Assembly: GCA_020161405.1 (NCBI GenBank)
Contig: JAIUOD010000001.1
Location: forward strand, 496,001 to 560,000
DNA: 64,000 bases
Origin: Pseudomonadota bacterium
Lineage (GTDB): Bacteria > Pseudomonadota > Alphaproteobacteria > Caulobacterales > Aquidulcibacteraceae
Direction: 5' to 3'
Numbering within the stretch: position 1 is the stretch's first letter; every line of letters begins with the position of its first letter. Both the position numbers and the translations under genes were made by a program. Below, in pieces: positions 44,729-54,701 of the stretch. Below the pieces are notes generated by a model. That model was not told the DNA's origin and did no database searches. It saw only the letters and a program-made list of their open reading frames with translations.

Positions 44729-44772
44729 TCTAGCGCGGCATTTTGATTTTATCAAAATGCAAAAGCGCTAGA
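44729..44772. repeat. Nested palindrome between uvrD and a VanZ-like gene
   Basis: An outer arm pair TCTAGCGC (44729-44736) / GCGCTAGA (44765-44772) encloses an inner 10-bp stem GCATTTTGAT (44738-44747) / ATCAAAATGC (44751-44760) with a TTT loop. The whole 44-base unit is almost fully self-complementary. It lies upstream of both divergent genes, so it is not a terminator for either. Confidence 0.7.
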
Positions 44773-44875
44773 ACATCAATAGAACAAATTCAGCAATTTT
44801 TATCATGTGCCTTGACATATTTTCGCCCCATAGGGCATCTATTGGGTATCAAATTGATTTGAAAGGAAAATTCAA

Positions 44876-45265
44876 TTGGCAAGGCCATATAATAATCGCC
44901 GTAATAATAAGTATGATTTATTGGTTTTGCTGGCGCGCATTGCGCTTGGAATATCTTTAAGCGCAACGCTTTATTTTGCACTTACCCAATCTGACGGGCG
45001 CACATCACATTTTATACCATGGGATAAGGCCTTGCATTATTTGTGCTTTTTGGTTTTAACGGGGCTTTCGGTGGTTTCATTTCCGCGTTTAAACCTTGCC
45101 TTTATCGCATTACCTTTGGCAGGTTTTGGCTGGCTTATTGAATATCTTCAAGGGCTTGAAACTTTTCACCGTGATAAGGATTTTCATGATTGGATTGCCG
45201 AAATTTTGGCAATTGCCACCATCTATGCATCAATCCTTGCAAGCCATATTAGGCGCAATGTTTAA
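44876..45265 (+). CDS. VanZ-like membrane protein
   Basis: This 129-residue protein has about four membrane helices and the VanZ-family pattern: DKALHYLCFLVLTGL (about 49-63), GWLIEYLQGLETFHRDKDFHDWIAEILA, where the Glu/Gln and Asp-rich segment is conserved in the family. VanZ-like proteins are of mostly unknown function; the founding member gives low-level teicoplanin resistance. The TTG start is supported by AAAGGA seven bases upstream. Confidence 0.82.
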   Translation: MARPYNNRRNNKYDLLVLLARIALGISLSATLYFALTQSDGRTSHFIPWDKALHYLCFLVLTGLSVVSFPRLNLAFIALPLAGFGWLIEYLQGLETFHRDKDFHDWIAEILAIATIYASILASHIRRNV

Positions 45266-45452
45266 GGCAAAAAACCCGCAATGAACTTGCCAGAGGGCGC
45301 AAATCACGAACCGAATCAATTTCGCTTATTAAATGCGGCATTGAAATTTGTTTTTTCGCCGCAATCTTTTCCAAAACTTCCCAAAATTCAACCTCAAGCG
45401 CGATAGAGGTTTTATGCCCTTCGAGGGTAAAGGAACGTTTGATCAAACTCAT
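45249..45452 (-). CDS. Ribbon-helix-helix domain protein
   Basis: This 67-residue protein begins KRSFTLEGHKTSIALEVEFWEVLEKIAAKK (read in parts: KRSFTLEGHKTSIALE, FWEVLEKIA) and continues SMPHLISEID..LRVFCLKH, the pattern of the RHH_4 family that is nearly confined to alphaproteobacteria. An antiparallel beta strand plus two helices would dimerise to bind DNA. Its targets are unknown. The start overlaps the stop of the DUF4169 gene by four bases (ATGA), so the two are a coupled pair. The 3' end overlaps the convergent VanZ-like gene by 17 bases. Confidence 0.88.
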   Translation of the reverse strand: MSLIKRSFTLEGHKTSIALEVEFWEVLEKIAAKKQISMPHLISEIDSVRDLRPLASSLRVFCLKHCA

Positions 45453-45637
45453 TGCCCCTTATCCTTTTCAAATTTTGATAATTCAAGGCGTTTTAATTCC
45501 AAAAGATTTTGCGCTTTGGCCTTGGTCTTTAGATGTTTTGGTGTGCCAAATTCAATGCGATTATTAGCAGCCTTTATTTCTTTTTCGGCGCGCGCCTTTG
45601 CTTTTTTGAATTTGTTTAGATTGGTAATTTCAGCCAT
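45449..45637 (-). CDS. DUF4169-family small basic protein
   Basis: This 62-residue, highly charged helical protein begins MAEITNLNKFKKAKARAEKE, with a central NRIEFGTPKHLKTKAKAQN matching DUF4169. The family is small, basic and characteristic of alphaproteobacteria, usually encoded directly upstream of the RHH protein as here. Function is unknown; charge and size suggest RNA, DNA or ribosome contact (speculative). The ATG at 45637 is preferred to an in-frame start five codons upstream. Confidence 0.85.
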   Translation of the reverse strand: MAEITNLNKFKKAKARAEKEIKAANNRIEFGTPKHLKTKAKAQNLLELKRLELSKFEKDKGQ

Positions 45638-45648
45638 AATATAAACTA

Positions 45649-46290
45649 TCAAAAATCGGGCAAAGATTCAAAGGCAATTTTTTCACCGCTCATGGGGTGT
45701 TTAAATTCCAAATAGCTTGCATGAAGCATAAGGCGTTTATAGCCATCATCGCCAATATAAAATAAATCACCGCATATTGGGTGTTCAATATAGATTGAAT
45801 GCATACGCAATTGGTGTGACCGCCCCGTTGATGGCCAAAAGCAAACCCTTGTTGTGTCATCATTGCGCCCTAAAACTTCAAAATAAGTTTGGCTTGGTTT
45901 ACCAATTTCAAAGTCAATTTTTTGGCGCGGGCGATTTTCCCAATCGCAAATAAGGGGCGCGGTAATTACGCCTTCATATTCGTCAATCACGCCATGCAAA
46001 AGGGCGACATATTTTTTTAATACCTTGCGGCGCTGAAATTGCACAGATATGCGCTTTTCTGCGCGTTTTGAACGCGGCAAAATCATAAGGCCCGATGTTG
46101 CCATATCAAGGCGGTGAACAATTATAGCCTCTGGATAGATTTTTTGAATGCGGGTGATAAGGCAATCACGATTATCTTCGGCCTTGCCCGGAACACTTAA
46201 AAGCCCCGCAGGCTTATCGACGATTATTAAATCATCATCGACATAAATTATTTTCTCTTGCCCAAAAATTGGAAGCTTTAAATTTTGCAT
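45649..46290 (-). CDS. RluA-family pseudouridine synthase
   Basis: This 213-residue enzyme isomerises specific uridines in rRNA and/or tRNA. It has the catalytic HRLDMATSG (59-67, Asp62), YVDDDLIIVDKPAGLLSVPG near the N-terminus, and GRSHQLRMH toward the C-terminus. The short length and absence of an S4 domain match RluA (23S U746/tRNA U32) more than RluC or RluD. DUF4169 starts 11 bases downstream, so RluA-DUF4169-RHH may be one transcript. Confidence 0.92.
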   Translation of the reverse strand: MQNLKLPIFGQEKIIYVDDDLIIVDKPAGLLSVPGKAEDNRDCLITRIQKIYPEAIIVHRLDMATSGLMILPRSKRAEKRISVQFQRRKVLKKYVALLHGVIDEYEGVITAPLICDWENRPRQKIDFEIGKPSQTYFEVLGRNDDTTRVCFWPSTGRSHQLRMHSIYIEHPICGDLFYIGDDGYKRLMLHASYLEFKHPMSGEKIAFESLPDF

Positions 46291-46324
46291 TTTGCCTTTT
46301 ATTAATCAGACGGACAAAAAGCAA

Positions 46325-46882
46325 TTATCTTGGTGGGTTTGATGCACAATCAAAAGCGCGATTGGTTAAAACATCCAAATTATCAAGGTTTTCATTGGTT
46401 TGCTTTTCCATTTCAGTTTTTAAAATCTGATTGATTTTATCGGTTCCGACATTTTCTTTTTCCGCCAATTCAAAAACCTTGGCAAGCCAAAGATTTGATG
46501 AATTAACCACACCATCGGTTTTACCCCATTTAGGGGCCGCCAATGAAACCACCTGAATTGATGCACTACAATTAATGGCATTTTGTAAATCAGGTGCAAA
46601 GCCATTATTAGATGCAAGCATAATATTTTCATTTGGCGCATCATCAACTATTTCACCCACAAAAACTGGATCTTCTGTGGGTCTATCACGTTTCAAAAGG
46701 CGCGCAGGTTTTGATTTTTTTACAGGTGCTTTAATTGGTGCTTGATATTGCTCTTGGGGTTGAGATTGTGGTTGCTGCGGCAAATTCCAATATGATGGCG
46801 CAGGCTGCACCGAATAATTTTGCGCCAAAGCGGGCGAAACCACCAACAAACCACCAAAAACAAATGCCAAATTGATACGCAT
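46325..46882 (-). CDS. Secreted protein of unknown function, proline/glutamine-rich
   Basis: This 185-residue protein has a signal peptide (MRINLAFVFGGLLVVSPALAQ). A low-complexity Gln/Pro region (about 26-52) is followed by a basic patch KKSKPARLLKRDRP. The C-terminal half appears globular, with two cysteines (about 104 and 180) that could form a disulfide. I recognise no family. It lies 34 bases upstream of rluA on the same strand. Confidence 0.7.
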   Translation of the reverse strand: MRINLAFVFGGLLVVSPALAQNYSVQPAPSYWNLPQQPQSQPQEQYQAPIKAPVKKSKPARLLKRDRPTEDPVFVGEIVDDAPNENIMLASNNGFAPDLQNAINCSASIQVVSLAAPKWGKTDGVVNSSNLWLAKVFELAEKENVGTDKINQILKTEMEKQTNENLDNLDVLTNRAFDCASNPPR

Positions 46883-46965
46883 ACCAAAAATATTCCTTTT
46901 TCACCCCATAAATGCAAATACCAGACCAAGCGGGGAATGGCGAGGAGATTCGGTATTTGGGGGAA

Positions 46966-47583
46966 TTATTGCTTTTGTTTATTTTGCTCACTCTCTTGAT
47001 TTTTCATTTGTTCAATTAGTTCTTTTGGATATTCTGGATTTGGAAAACTAATTTGTTGTTCTAAAGGTAATAATCGACTGTTAAAGAAAAACATTGCTTG
47101 CAATTTTAGCCATTCAATTCTGTCTTCATTTTTAGGGATGTCATCACATTGATTTTTTTCTTCTGTTTCCCTTGTGTATGTACCTTGTATAATTCCATGA
47201 TACACCCCAGCAGAAATATCTTCAGATTCTTCATTAGAAAAAATAGGCTTAATTCTATGAGTTACGTGACCAAAATACAAATACCATTCATTTGAACCAC
47301 ATGCACGAAGATACCCATTCATTCGGGCGGTTTCCATTAGAAGTTTTATTGCCAATAATGTATCACGACTTTGACAATCGATAGTTGATCTTTTTTGGTC
47401 ACTATTTCCACAATTAAAAAAATCATCTCTAAATCGCATTACTTCATAATCACGAAACTTAGGATATATTTTTTCGAAATAATTATCTTCTATCTCTTTA
47501 TTATCTGTTTGCGTATCCTGCGCTATAACAGGAGAATTAGATAAAAATATAATTAATACAATAAATAGAAATATTTTTTTCAT
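46966..47583 (-). CDS. Secreted cysteine-containing protein of unknown function
   Basis: This 205-residue protein begins MKKIFLFIVLIIFLSNSPVIAQD, a clear signal peptide. The mature part is acidic and carries four cysteines (about residues 57, 69, 90 and 146), enough for two periplasmic disulfides, then ends in a charged Gln/Lys/Glu tail. Translation from 47583 is preferred; in-frame codons up to 47649 would add 22 residues ahead of the signal. Composition is more AT-rich than the flanking genes. No family was recognised, and the upstream region holds only AT-rich sequence. Confidence 0.65.
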   Translation of the reverse strand: MKKIFLFIVLIIFLSNSPVIAQDTQTDNKEIEDNYFEKIYPKFRDYEVMRFRDDFFNCGNSDQKRSTIDCQSRDTLLAIKLLMETARMNGYLRACGSNEWYLYFGHVTHRIKPIFSNEESEDISAGVYHGIIQGTYTRETEEKNQCDDIPKNEDRIEWLKLQAMFFFNSRLLPLEQQISFPNPEYPKELIEQMKNQESEQNKQKQ

Positions 47584-47904
47584 GTTGACTTCATAACTAT
47601 AAAGAAATTGGCTTTGCTTCATTATATTGATTTTTAAACAATTAAACAAACTTATTAATTATTTTCAAATATTTATCCACACTTGCTTTAGATAATTTAT
47701 TATATTCATAAAAAATGATTTTTGTTCTTAATGATTCACCTTAAAAATTCCACAAATACCAACATTTTAAATACGCACTAATTTTACTTTTAGCAGTTTT
47801 AAAATGATAGCATTTGATAGCATTTTCGCTGTTTTATAAGTTTAATATTGGCATAACAAACTGATTTTATTGGGTAAAGTCTGTATCATTGTTTTCAATG
47901 GTTT
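47584..47904. other. AT-rich intergenic region upstream of the secreted protein
   Basis: No gene is visible. It contains one perfect DnaA-box sequence TTATCCACA (47673-47681) and a tandem duplication GATAGCATTT x2 (47806-47825). With only one DnaA box and no origin-type gene neighbours, it is not a convincing replication origin. Confidence 0.5.
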
Positions 47905-47910
47905 TGAAAG

Positions 47911-47985
47911 GTCGCAAGCTCGCTTTGCTCGCGCCCCTTCCGTCACCCTTCGGGTGCCACCTTCCCCGCTTTGCGGGGAAGGAGA
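47911..47985 (-). repeat. GC-rich structured repeat, family 2, distal to atpD
   Basis: On the minus strand: a perfect 10-bp stem CCTTCCCCGC (47960-47969) / GCGGGGAAGG (47973-47982), then hairpin CACCC-GAA-GGGTG (complement of 47944-47956), then ACGGAAGGGG and a GCGAGC-AAA-GCGAGC tail. The layout equals the suhB and uvrD copies. Confidence 0.75.
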
Positions 47986-48007
47986 CTCCGCAAACTAACG
48001 CCCAACA

Positions 48008-48032
48008 AAAAAGCGCCCATAGGGCGCTTTTT
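48008..48032. terminator. Rho-independent terminator after atpD
   Basis: A5GCGCCC (48008-48018) pairs with GGGCGCT5 (48022-48032) around ATA; A- and T-runs on the two sides permit termination in both directions. Confidence 0.88.
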
Positions 48033-48136
48033 CTAAAATTATATGTCAAAGAAAAACAAAAACGACGCTTTTTGTTTTTCTTTGTCCGCTCTAAACTAAT
48101 TTGCCGAGTGAGGCGCGAAGCGCCGAGGGTGGCAAA

Positions 48137-48139
<3 letters not shown>
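48008..48139 (-). other. Three-hairpin 3' element of atpD
   Basis: On the minus strand the atpD stop codon lies inside hairpin B (arms 48131-48139 and 48097-48105) with boxes CACCCTCG and CTCACTCG around GCGC-TTC-GCGC. GGACA (complement of 48083-48087) opens hairpin A, a perfect 16-bp stem (48047-48062 with 48069-48084) with loop GCGTCG, closed by GACAT (48043-48047). Ten bases later hairpin 0 (48008-48018 with 48022-48032, loop TAT) ends in a T-run. It matches the pgm and HPr copies except in arm sequence. Confidence 0.75.
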
Positions 48140-49594
<1,455 letters not shown>

Positions 49595-49606
49595 CTAAAA
49601 TTCAAA

Positions 49607-49618
49607 GCCCAAATGGGC
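49607..49618. other. Short hairpin between atpG and atpD
   Basis: GCCC-AAAT-GGGC lies six bases after the atpG stop and 27 before the atpD start. It could affect mRNA processing or the ribosome handover between subunits of different stoichiometry. Confidence 0.45.
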
Positions 49619-49624
49619 ACAATA

Positions 49625-50512
49625 TTAAACGGCTTGCGCCCCTGCGATAATTTCTGTTAGTTCGGTGGTAATCATTGCCTGACGTTTGCGGTTCATTTGC
49701 AAAGTCAATTTTTTGATTAAATCACCAGCATTGCGGGTTGCGTTGTCCATCGCACCCATTTGCGAACCATAGAAGCCCGCATTATTTTCCAAAAGACCAC
49801 GAAGGATTTGGCTGTCCAAATAACGTGGCAATAGAGCCTCAAGGATTTCACCTTCTGACGGCTCATATTCATAAACAGCGCCAGCAGCTTCTTTAGATGA
49901 ACCAGTTTCAGTTTCTTCAACTTTAACCGGAATAAGCTGTTGCACGGTTGGAATTTGCGAAATTACCGAACGGAATTTCGAATAAATGAAATGCGCAACA
50001 TCAATTTCACCTGCATCGAATAATGCAGTCATTTTTTGTGCAACTTCAGATGATTGTGCCGCGCCGATTTTGCGAACTTCAGAAAAATCAATGTGACCAA
50101 TTAATTTGTCTTTATAAAGACGAAGCAATGGCGCACGACCTTTTTTACCAACGGTAAGGATTTTTACTTCTTTACCTTGGTTTGTAAGTTCATTGATGGT
50201 TTCGCGTGCTTTTTTCACGATATTGGCATTAAAACCGCCGCAAAGACCACGTTCAGAAGTTGCAACAACCACCAAATGCACATTGTCTTTCCCAGAACCA
50301 CGCAAAAGTTTTGGTGCAGCATCAGATCCTTTTACAGAACCCGCCAAATTCGCAACTGTCAAAGCAATCTTTTCAGAATATGGACGCGCAGCTTCAGCAG
50401 CCTCTTGGGCGCGGCGAAGTTTTGATGCGGCAACCATCTGCAACGCTTTTGTAATCTTCTGTGTGGATTTCACAGAAGCGATGCGTGTGCGAAAATCCTT
50501 TAAACTAGCCAT
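49625..50512 (-). CDS. atpG: F1 ATP synthase subunit gamma
   Basis: The gamma subunit forms the rotating shaft of F1. At 295 residues it has the N-terminal helix [36 protein letters not shown] (conserved in pieces: [22 protein letters not shown]) and the C-terminal helix [34 protein letters not shown], its most conserved segment. It lies between atpA and atpD, with small hairpins in both flanking gaps. Confidence 0.96.
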   Translation of the reverse strand: MASLKDFRTRIASVKSTQKITKALQMVAASKLRRAQEAAEAARPYSEKIALTVANLAGSVKGSDAAPKLLRGSGKDNVHLVVVATSERGLCGGFNANIVKKARETINELTNQGKEVKILTVGKKGRAPLLRLYKDKLIGHIDFSEVRKIGAAQSSEVAQKMTALFDAGEIDVAHFIYSKFRSVISQIPTVQQLIPVKVEETETGSSKEAAGAVYEYEPSEGEILEALLPRYLDSQILRGLLENNAGFYGSQMGAMDNATRNAGDLIKKLTLQMNRKRQAMITTELTEIIAGAQAV

Positions 50513-50558
50513 TAAAATTATCCATTCTTACGTTTTTGCCAGTTTTAAACAAACAATC

Positions 50559-50579
50559 TAAGGGGCGTAATGCCCCTTA
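50559..50579. other. Hairpin between atpA and atpG
   Basis: TAAGGGGC (50559-50566) and GCCCCTTA (50572-50579) form an 8-bp stem with a 5-nt loop, three bases after the atpA stop. No minus-strand T-run follows, so it is more likely an intercistronic stabiliser or attenuator than a full terminator. Confidence 0.65.
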
Positions 50580-50582
50580 AAA

Positions 50583-52121
50583 TTATGCGAATGCTTTAGA
50601 GAATTCATCCAAAGCGGCTTTGATTTTATCTTCAATGCCATCTTTTTTGATGTCTAACTTAGTTTTGATTTCGTTGGTCAAATCTTTATATTTGCCATTC
50701 AAAGCCGTGCGAAGATCTGTTTCATAACGTTTCACATCGCCCAAAGCCACATTATCAAGGTAACCTTTTGTACCGGCATAGATAAGAACAACTTGCTCTT
50801 CTACTGGTACTGGTGCGAATTGGTCTTGTTTCAACAATTCAGTCAAACGTGCACCGCGATTAAGCAAACGTTGAGTAGAAGCATCAAGGTCAGAACCGAA
50901 TTTAGCGAATGCCGCCATCTCACGATATTGCGCCAATTCACCTTTAATCGGGCCCGCAACTTGCTTCATTGCTTTAACCTGTGCAGAGGAACCCACGCGC
51001 GAAACCGATAGACCAACGTTAACCGCAGGGCGGATACCTTGATAGAATAAATCAGTTTCCAAGAAGATTTGACCATCAGTGATTGAAATCACGTTTGTTG
51101 GAATATATGCCGACACGTCATTCGCCTGAGTTTCGATGATTGGCAAAGCAGTCATAGAACCATTGCCATTATCATCATTCAATTTCGCAGCGCGTTCAAG
51201 CAAACGAGAGTGAAGATAGAATACGTCACCAGGATATGCCTCACGGCCTGGTGGACGGCGAAGAAGCAATGACATTTGACGATAAGCAACCGCTTGTTTT
51301 GTCAAATCATCATAAATGATTAGAGAGTGCATACCGTTGTCACGGAAATATTCACCCATTGTTGCGCCAGTAAATGGTGCAAGATATTGAAGTGGTGCAG
51401 GGTCAGAAGCGGTAGCCGCAACGATGATTGAATATTTCATCGCGCCGCGCTCTTCCAAAGTTGCAACCAATTGGGCAACTGTTGAGCGTTTTTGACCAAT
51501 TACCACATATACGCAGTAAAGTTTTTCTGATTCAGATGCATTTCTATCATGCGCATCGCGTTGATAAATGATTGAATCGATAGCAATAGCAGTTTTACCA
51601 GTTTGACGGTCACCAATAATCAACTCACGTTGGCCACGACCAACAGGGATAAGGGCGTCAATTGATTTGATGCCTGTTTGCATCGGCTCATGAACAGATT
51701 TACGCGGAATGATGCCAGGTGCTTTTACGTCCACTTTTTGACGTGCAGCAACATCTTGAATTGGGCCTTTACCGTCAATCGGCTCACCCAATGCGTCAAC
51801 AACACGACCCAAAAGACCTTTACCAGTTGGCACAGACACAATCTCACCAAGGCGTTTTACTGTATCGCCTTCTTTGATACCGCGGTCTTCACCGAAGATA
51901 ACCACACCAACATTGTCACGCTCAAGGTTAAGAGCCATACCCTTAACACCAGTTGAGAATTCAACCATCTCACCGGCTTGAACATTATCAAGACCGTGAA
52001 TACGCGCGATACCGTCACCAACCGAAAGAACGGTTCCGACTTCGGCTTGAGTTGCAGTTGCACCAAAGTTTTTAATTTGGTCTTTTAAAATTTTGGAAAT
52101 TTCAGCGGCACGAATATCCAT
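50583..52121 (-). CDS. atpA: F1 ATP synthase subunit alpha
   Basis: The alpha subunit carries the regulatory nucleotide sites. The 512-residue protein has the P-loop [15 protein letters not shown], the arginine-finger region in the C-terminal domain ([16 protein letters not shown]), and the signature [13 protein letters not shown]. It starts [16 protein letters not shown], typical of alphaproteobacteria. It follows atpH by three bases. Confidence 0.97.
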   Translation of the reverse strand: MDIRAAEISKILKDQIKNFGATATQAEVGTVLSVGDGIARIHGLDNVQAGEMVEFSTGVKGMALNLERDNVGVVIFGEDRGIKEGDTVKRLGEIVSVPTGKGLLGRVVDALGEPIDGKGPIQDVAARQKVDVKAPGIIPRKSVHEPMQTGIKSIDALIPVGRGQRELIIGDRQTGKTAIAIDSIIYQRDAHDRNASESEKLYCVYVVIGQKRSTVAQLVATLEERGAMKYSIIVAATASDPAPLQYLAPFTGATMGEYFRDNGMHSLIIYDDLTKQAVAYRQMSLLLRRPPGREAYPGDVFYLHSRLLERAAKLNDDNGNGSMTALPIIETQANDVSAYIPTNVISITDGQIFLETDLFYQGIRPAVNVGLSVSRVGSSAQVKAMKQVAGPIKGELAQYREMAAFAKFGSDLDASTQRLLNRGARLTELLKQDQFAPVPVEEQVVLIYAGTKGYLDNVALGDVKRYETDLRTALNGKYKDLTNEIKTKLDIKKDGIEDKIKAALDEFSKAFA

Positions 52122-52124
52122 TGC

Positions 52125-52661
52125 CTATGCACCTTTCAAATTATTTTTTAGGGCTTCAAGTTTGGTTTTAAGCGAATCATCAAATAGGCGCGAGCCAACT
52201 TTGACCACCAAACCACCGATTAATTCAGGGTTTACTTTAGTTTCAATTTCAACATCAGCTTTGAAAGCCTGCTTTAGGCTTGCTTTCAATTCGTCGATTT
52301 GAGCCTCAGAAAGAGCTTGCGCGCTTGCAACCTCTGCCTTCATTGCACCACGGGCTTTTGCAGAAAGTTCAATGAAACCTTTGAACATTGCAGGTAATTC
52401 ACCTGCACGTGAATTTTGCGCAACCAAGGAAATGAATTTCATAACCAATGGTGATGCTTTAATTTTTTTGCCAATCGCCTCAAGAACGCCAATTTTTTCA
52501 ACGGCAGTATGAAGCGGGCTTTTAAGCGCGCCAATCAATTCAGGGGAAGTTTCAAATACTTTCAAAAAAGCACCCAAGTCTTTTTCAACAGAATCAATCT
52601 TCTTGTCCTCAGAAGCGAGTTCAAAAAGTGTTGAAGCGTAACGACCTACTGCTTGTGACAT
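52125..52661 (-). CDS. atpH: F1 ATP synthase subunit delta
   Basis: The delta subunit joins F1 to the peripheral stalk. The 178-residue protein begins MSQAVGRYASTLFELASEDKK and carries the conserved C-terminal NPELIGGLVVKVGSRLFDDSLKTKLEAL (key part GGLVVKVGSRLFDDS). It is the first gene of the atpHAGD operon. The alphaproteobacterial F0 genes are usually encoded elsewhere, and none is in this window. Confidence 0.95.
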   Translation of the reverse strand: MSQAVGRYASTLFELASEDKKIDSVEKDLGAFLKVFETSPELIGALKSPLHTAVEKIGVLEAIGKKIKASPLVMKFISLVAQNSRAGELPAMFKGFIELSAKARGAMKAEVASAQALSEAQIDELKASLKQAFKADVEIETKVNPELIGGLVVKVGSRLFDDSLKTKLEALKNNLKGA

Positions 52662-52858
52662 ATTTATCTTTCCGATCCCAACCTTTGTTTTTTAATGGGT
52701 GTTGCCCATCAAGAATTCCCACGACAAAACAGAGGGCATCTTGCCCCATATTTTACTTTTCGGGTGGCTGTTATCATGGGTAAGAAATAGAGGCAATATT
52801 TTAAATGTATTTGTTTGCATTGCATCGCACAAAAAATGCGCAATTTGACGTAATTTTG
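52662..52858 (-). promoter_or_regulatory. Leader and promoter region of the atp operon
   Basis: This stretch must contain the promoter for atpHAGD. Two small stem-loops are visible in the presumed leader: ATGGG-TGTTG-CCCAT (52695-52709) and GGGCA-TCT-TGCCC (52734-52746). GGAAAG precedes the atpH ATG. I could not place -10/-35 boxes with confidence. Confidence 0.45.
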
Positions 52859-52878
52859 CTATATACTTTCGTATATAG
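52859..52878 (-). other. Stem-loop with GAAA tetraloop after the terC stop
   Basis: CTATATAC and GTATATAG pair perfectly over 8 bp; on the minus strand the loop is GAAA, a GNRA tetraloop, two bases after the TerC-family stop codon. No T-run follows. It may mark a processed 3' end. Confidence 0.55.
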
Positions 52879-52880
52879 GC

Positions 52881-53690
52881 TTAAATTTCATCCTCATTTT
52901 CTTTTTCAACGGTAATTTCACCATCTTCAACATCAGTTCCACTAATGTTTTGAAGCGCAGATTTTTCAGCTGCATTTTTGGCAAAAATGTTCAAAACCTC
53001 CAAAACAATGGCGAAAACCACAACTACATATATATAAGAGCGGGGAATATGAAACCCAAGGCCATCGGCAATCAATATGCCACCAATAAAAACTAAGAAC
53101 GCCAAAGCTAACATTTTAGTAGATGGATTCTTTTCAATAAAGTGCGAAACCACGCCAGATGCGAACATCATAACAAAAACAGCAAGAATCACAGCCGTAA
53201 TCATAATTGGCAATTGGTTCGTCATACCAACCGCAGTGATAATAGAATCAATTGCAAAGACCACATCAACAATTGCAATTTGTGCAATTACCGCAATTAG
53301 AATTGATTTACCCTTTTGAATTGCTTCGGTTTCCGATTTATTATGCGGAACCAGCATTTCGCCAATTTCTGCACTTGCTTTATAAACAAGATAGAGGCCA
53401 CCACCTGCTAAAATTAAATCTCGCTTTGAGAAACCATGACCAAAAACATTAATCCAAGGGTCCGTAAGCCCTGCAAGCCATGTAAGAATTGACAAAAGCG
53501 CAACCCGCAAAAACATTGCAAGGAATAAACCAATGGAGCGCGCACGTCCCCTTTGTTCTTCAGGTAGTGACGAAGCCGCAATTGAAACGAATATTACATT
53601 ATCGATACCAAGCACTATTTCAAGTGTCGCAAGGGTTGCAAGCGAAACCCAACCTTCAACAGTAAACATCCAGTGGAAAATATCCGCCAA
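52881..53690 (-). CDS. TerC-family integral membrane protein
   Basis: This 269-residue protein has about seven membrane helices and the TerC signature LEIVLGIDNVIF (about 23-34) and VVFAIDSI (about 143-150), whose acidic residues are implicated in metal ion (manganese/calcium) handling. The hydrophilic acidic C-terminus after about residue 240 is cytoplasmic. Subfamily members include Alx and MeeF-type manganese exporters. The start is TTG with AGGGGT upstream. No yybP-ykoY riboswitch is visible upstream. Confidence 0.88.
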   Translation of the reverse strand: MADIFHWMFTVEGWVSLATLATLEIVLGIDNVIFVSIAASSLPEEQRGRARSIGLFLAMFLRVALLSILTWLAGLTDPWINVFGHGFSKRDLILAGGGLYLVYKASAEIGEMLVPHNKSETEAIQKGKSILIAVIAQIAIVDVVFAIDSIITAVGMTNQLPIMITAVILAVFVMMFASGVVSHFIEKNPSTKMLALAFLVFIGGILIADGLGFHIPRSYIYVVVVFAIVLEVLNIFAKNAAEKSALQNISGTDVEDGEITVEKENEDEI

Positions 53691-53782
53691 TTTCGACCCC
53701 TATCAACTTAATTATAAACCCAATTAATGGAGTTTATAGAAATGTTTCAAGTGCCTTAATGCAAAACCTTTTGGCAAACAAT

Positions 53783-54586
53783 CTAAAAATGGGCCTCTAT
53801 TTGCGTCTTTAGTTTTAGAATCGCGCTTTGTGTATCGTCGGAAATCTGGCTGGGATAAATCAATTTTCCTGCATGAAGGAAATATTGCTTTCCCTTTTTG
53901 TTTAATAATTCATGGAAAAGGGTAATATCGCGCAATTCTTGGGAAAATTTACCAAAAAAGTGAAACCAAAAAGCATTTGGCCCTTTTATTGAAACTGGTA
54001 AAATTGGGATATTGTATTTTTTTGCAATCGAAACACACGAACTTGCCCATTCCGGATCTTGAAGCCTGCCATTAATAATGCGCGACAAACGACCAGCCGG
54101 GAAAATGCCTAAAACATTCCCGTTTTTAATTGTTTCTTGGGTTTGCAAAAGTGTAAGGCGGGTTTTCTCACGTGTTCGCCTTTCATATTTCCATTCAACA
54201 GGAATTAGAACATCATCAAAACTTGGGCAAATTCGCATTGCATCCGAGTTTGCATAGAATTTCACATCATCCCTATATTTTTTTAATACATCAAATAATG
54301 CGACGCCATCAGCTATTCCACTTGGGTGATTTGCAACAACAATCACAGGACCATTAGTAGGAAGATTTTCAAACCCATCAAAATAGCATCTTAAGTCCAA
54401 AAGCTTGCTAACAAAGTCAATTGCCACTTCGCCATTCTTATCTTTTATATAATCGGCCATTTTCACAGCTTTTTTATAGCCAAGAATAAAATTCATAATC
54501 GGACGAATTATTGGCCAAAATCCAGATGCGACAAGCTTTGGCGCTCTTTCTTCAATTAACGTGTCAATAATATGTTGTTGCGGCAA
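53783..54586 (-). CDS. PlsC-like lysophospholipid acyltransferase
   Basis: This 267-residue protein has the acyltransferase core: ANHPSGIADGVALFDVL (about 84-100), where the HX4D motif appears as H-x5-D in a form common to this alphaproteobacterial subgroup, and the glycerol-phosphate-binding IFPAGRLSR. It would transfer acyl chains to lysophospholipids or ornithine-like lipids at the inner membrane. The TTG start follows AAGAGAT. Unlike classical PlsC it lacks a strong N-terminal membrane anchor; only one hydrophobic segment (about 20-34) is seen. Confidence 0.85.
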   Translation of the reverse strand: MPQQHIIDTLIEERAPKLVASGFWPIIRPIMNFILGYKKAVKMADYIKDKNGEVAIDFVSKLLDLRCYFDGFENLPTNGPVIVVANHPSGIADGVALFDVLKKYRDDVKFYANSDAMRICPSFDDVLIPVEWKYERRTREKTRLTLLQTQETIKNGNVLGIFPAGRLSRIINGRLQDPEWASSCVSIAKKYNIPILPVSIKGPNAFWFHFFGKFSQELRDITLFHELLNKKGKQYFLHAGKLIYPSQISDDTQSAILKLKTQIEAHF

Positions 54587-54701
54587 TTAAATCTCTTGGG
54601 TTTAAATATCAATAATCTGTATTTTATCTCAATAAATCAAACGTCCTATACCCAAATGGGTGATATAGCATAAAATCACAGTATTTTAATTTTTGCCTTT
54701 T

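Noticed and set aside
47673..47681. Possible replication origin (DnaA box TTATCCACA)
   Set aside because: Only one box is present, without clustered sites, an AT-rich unwinding repeat array, or origin-linked genes.
53691..53782. A yybP-ykoY manganese riboswitch upstream of the TerC-family gene
   Set aside because: The space is too short and the conserved riboswitch core was not seen.
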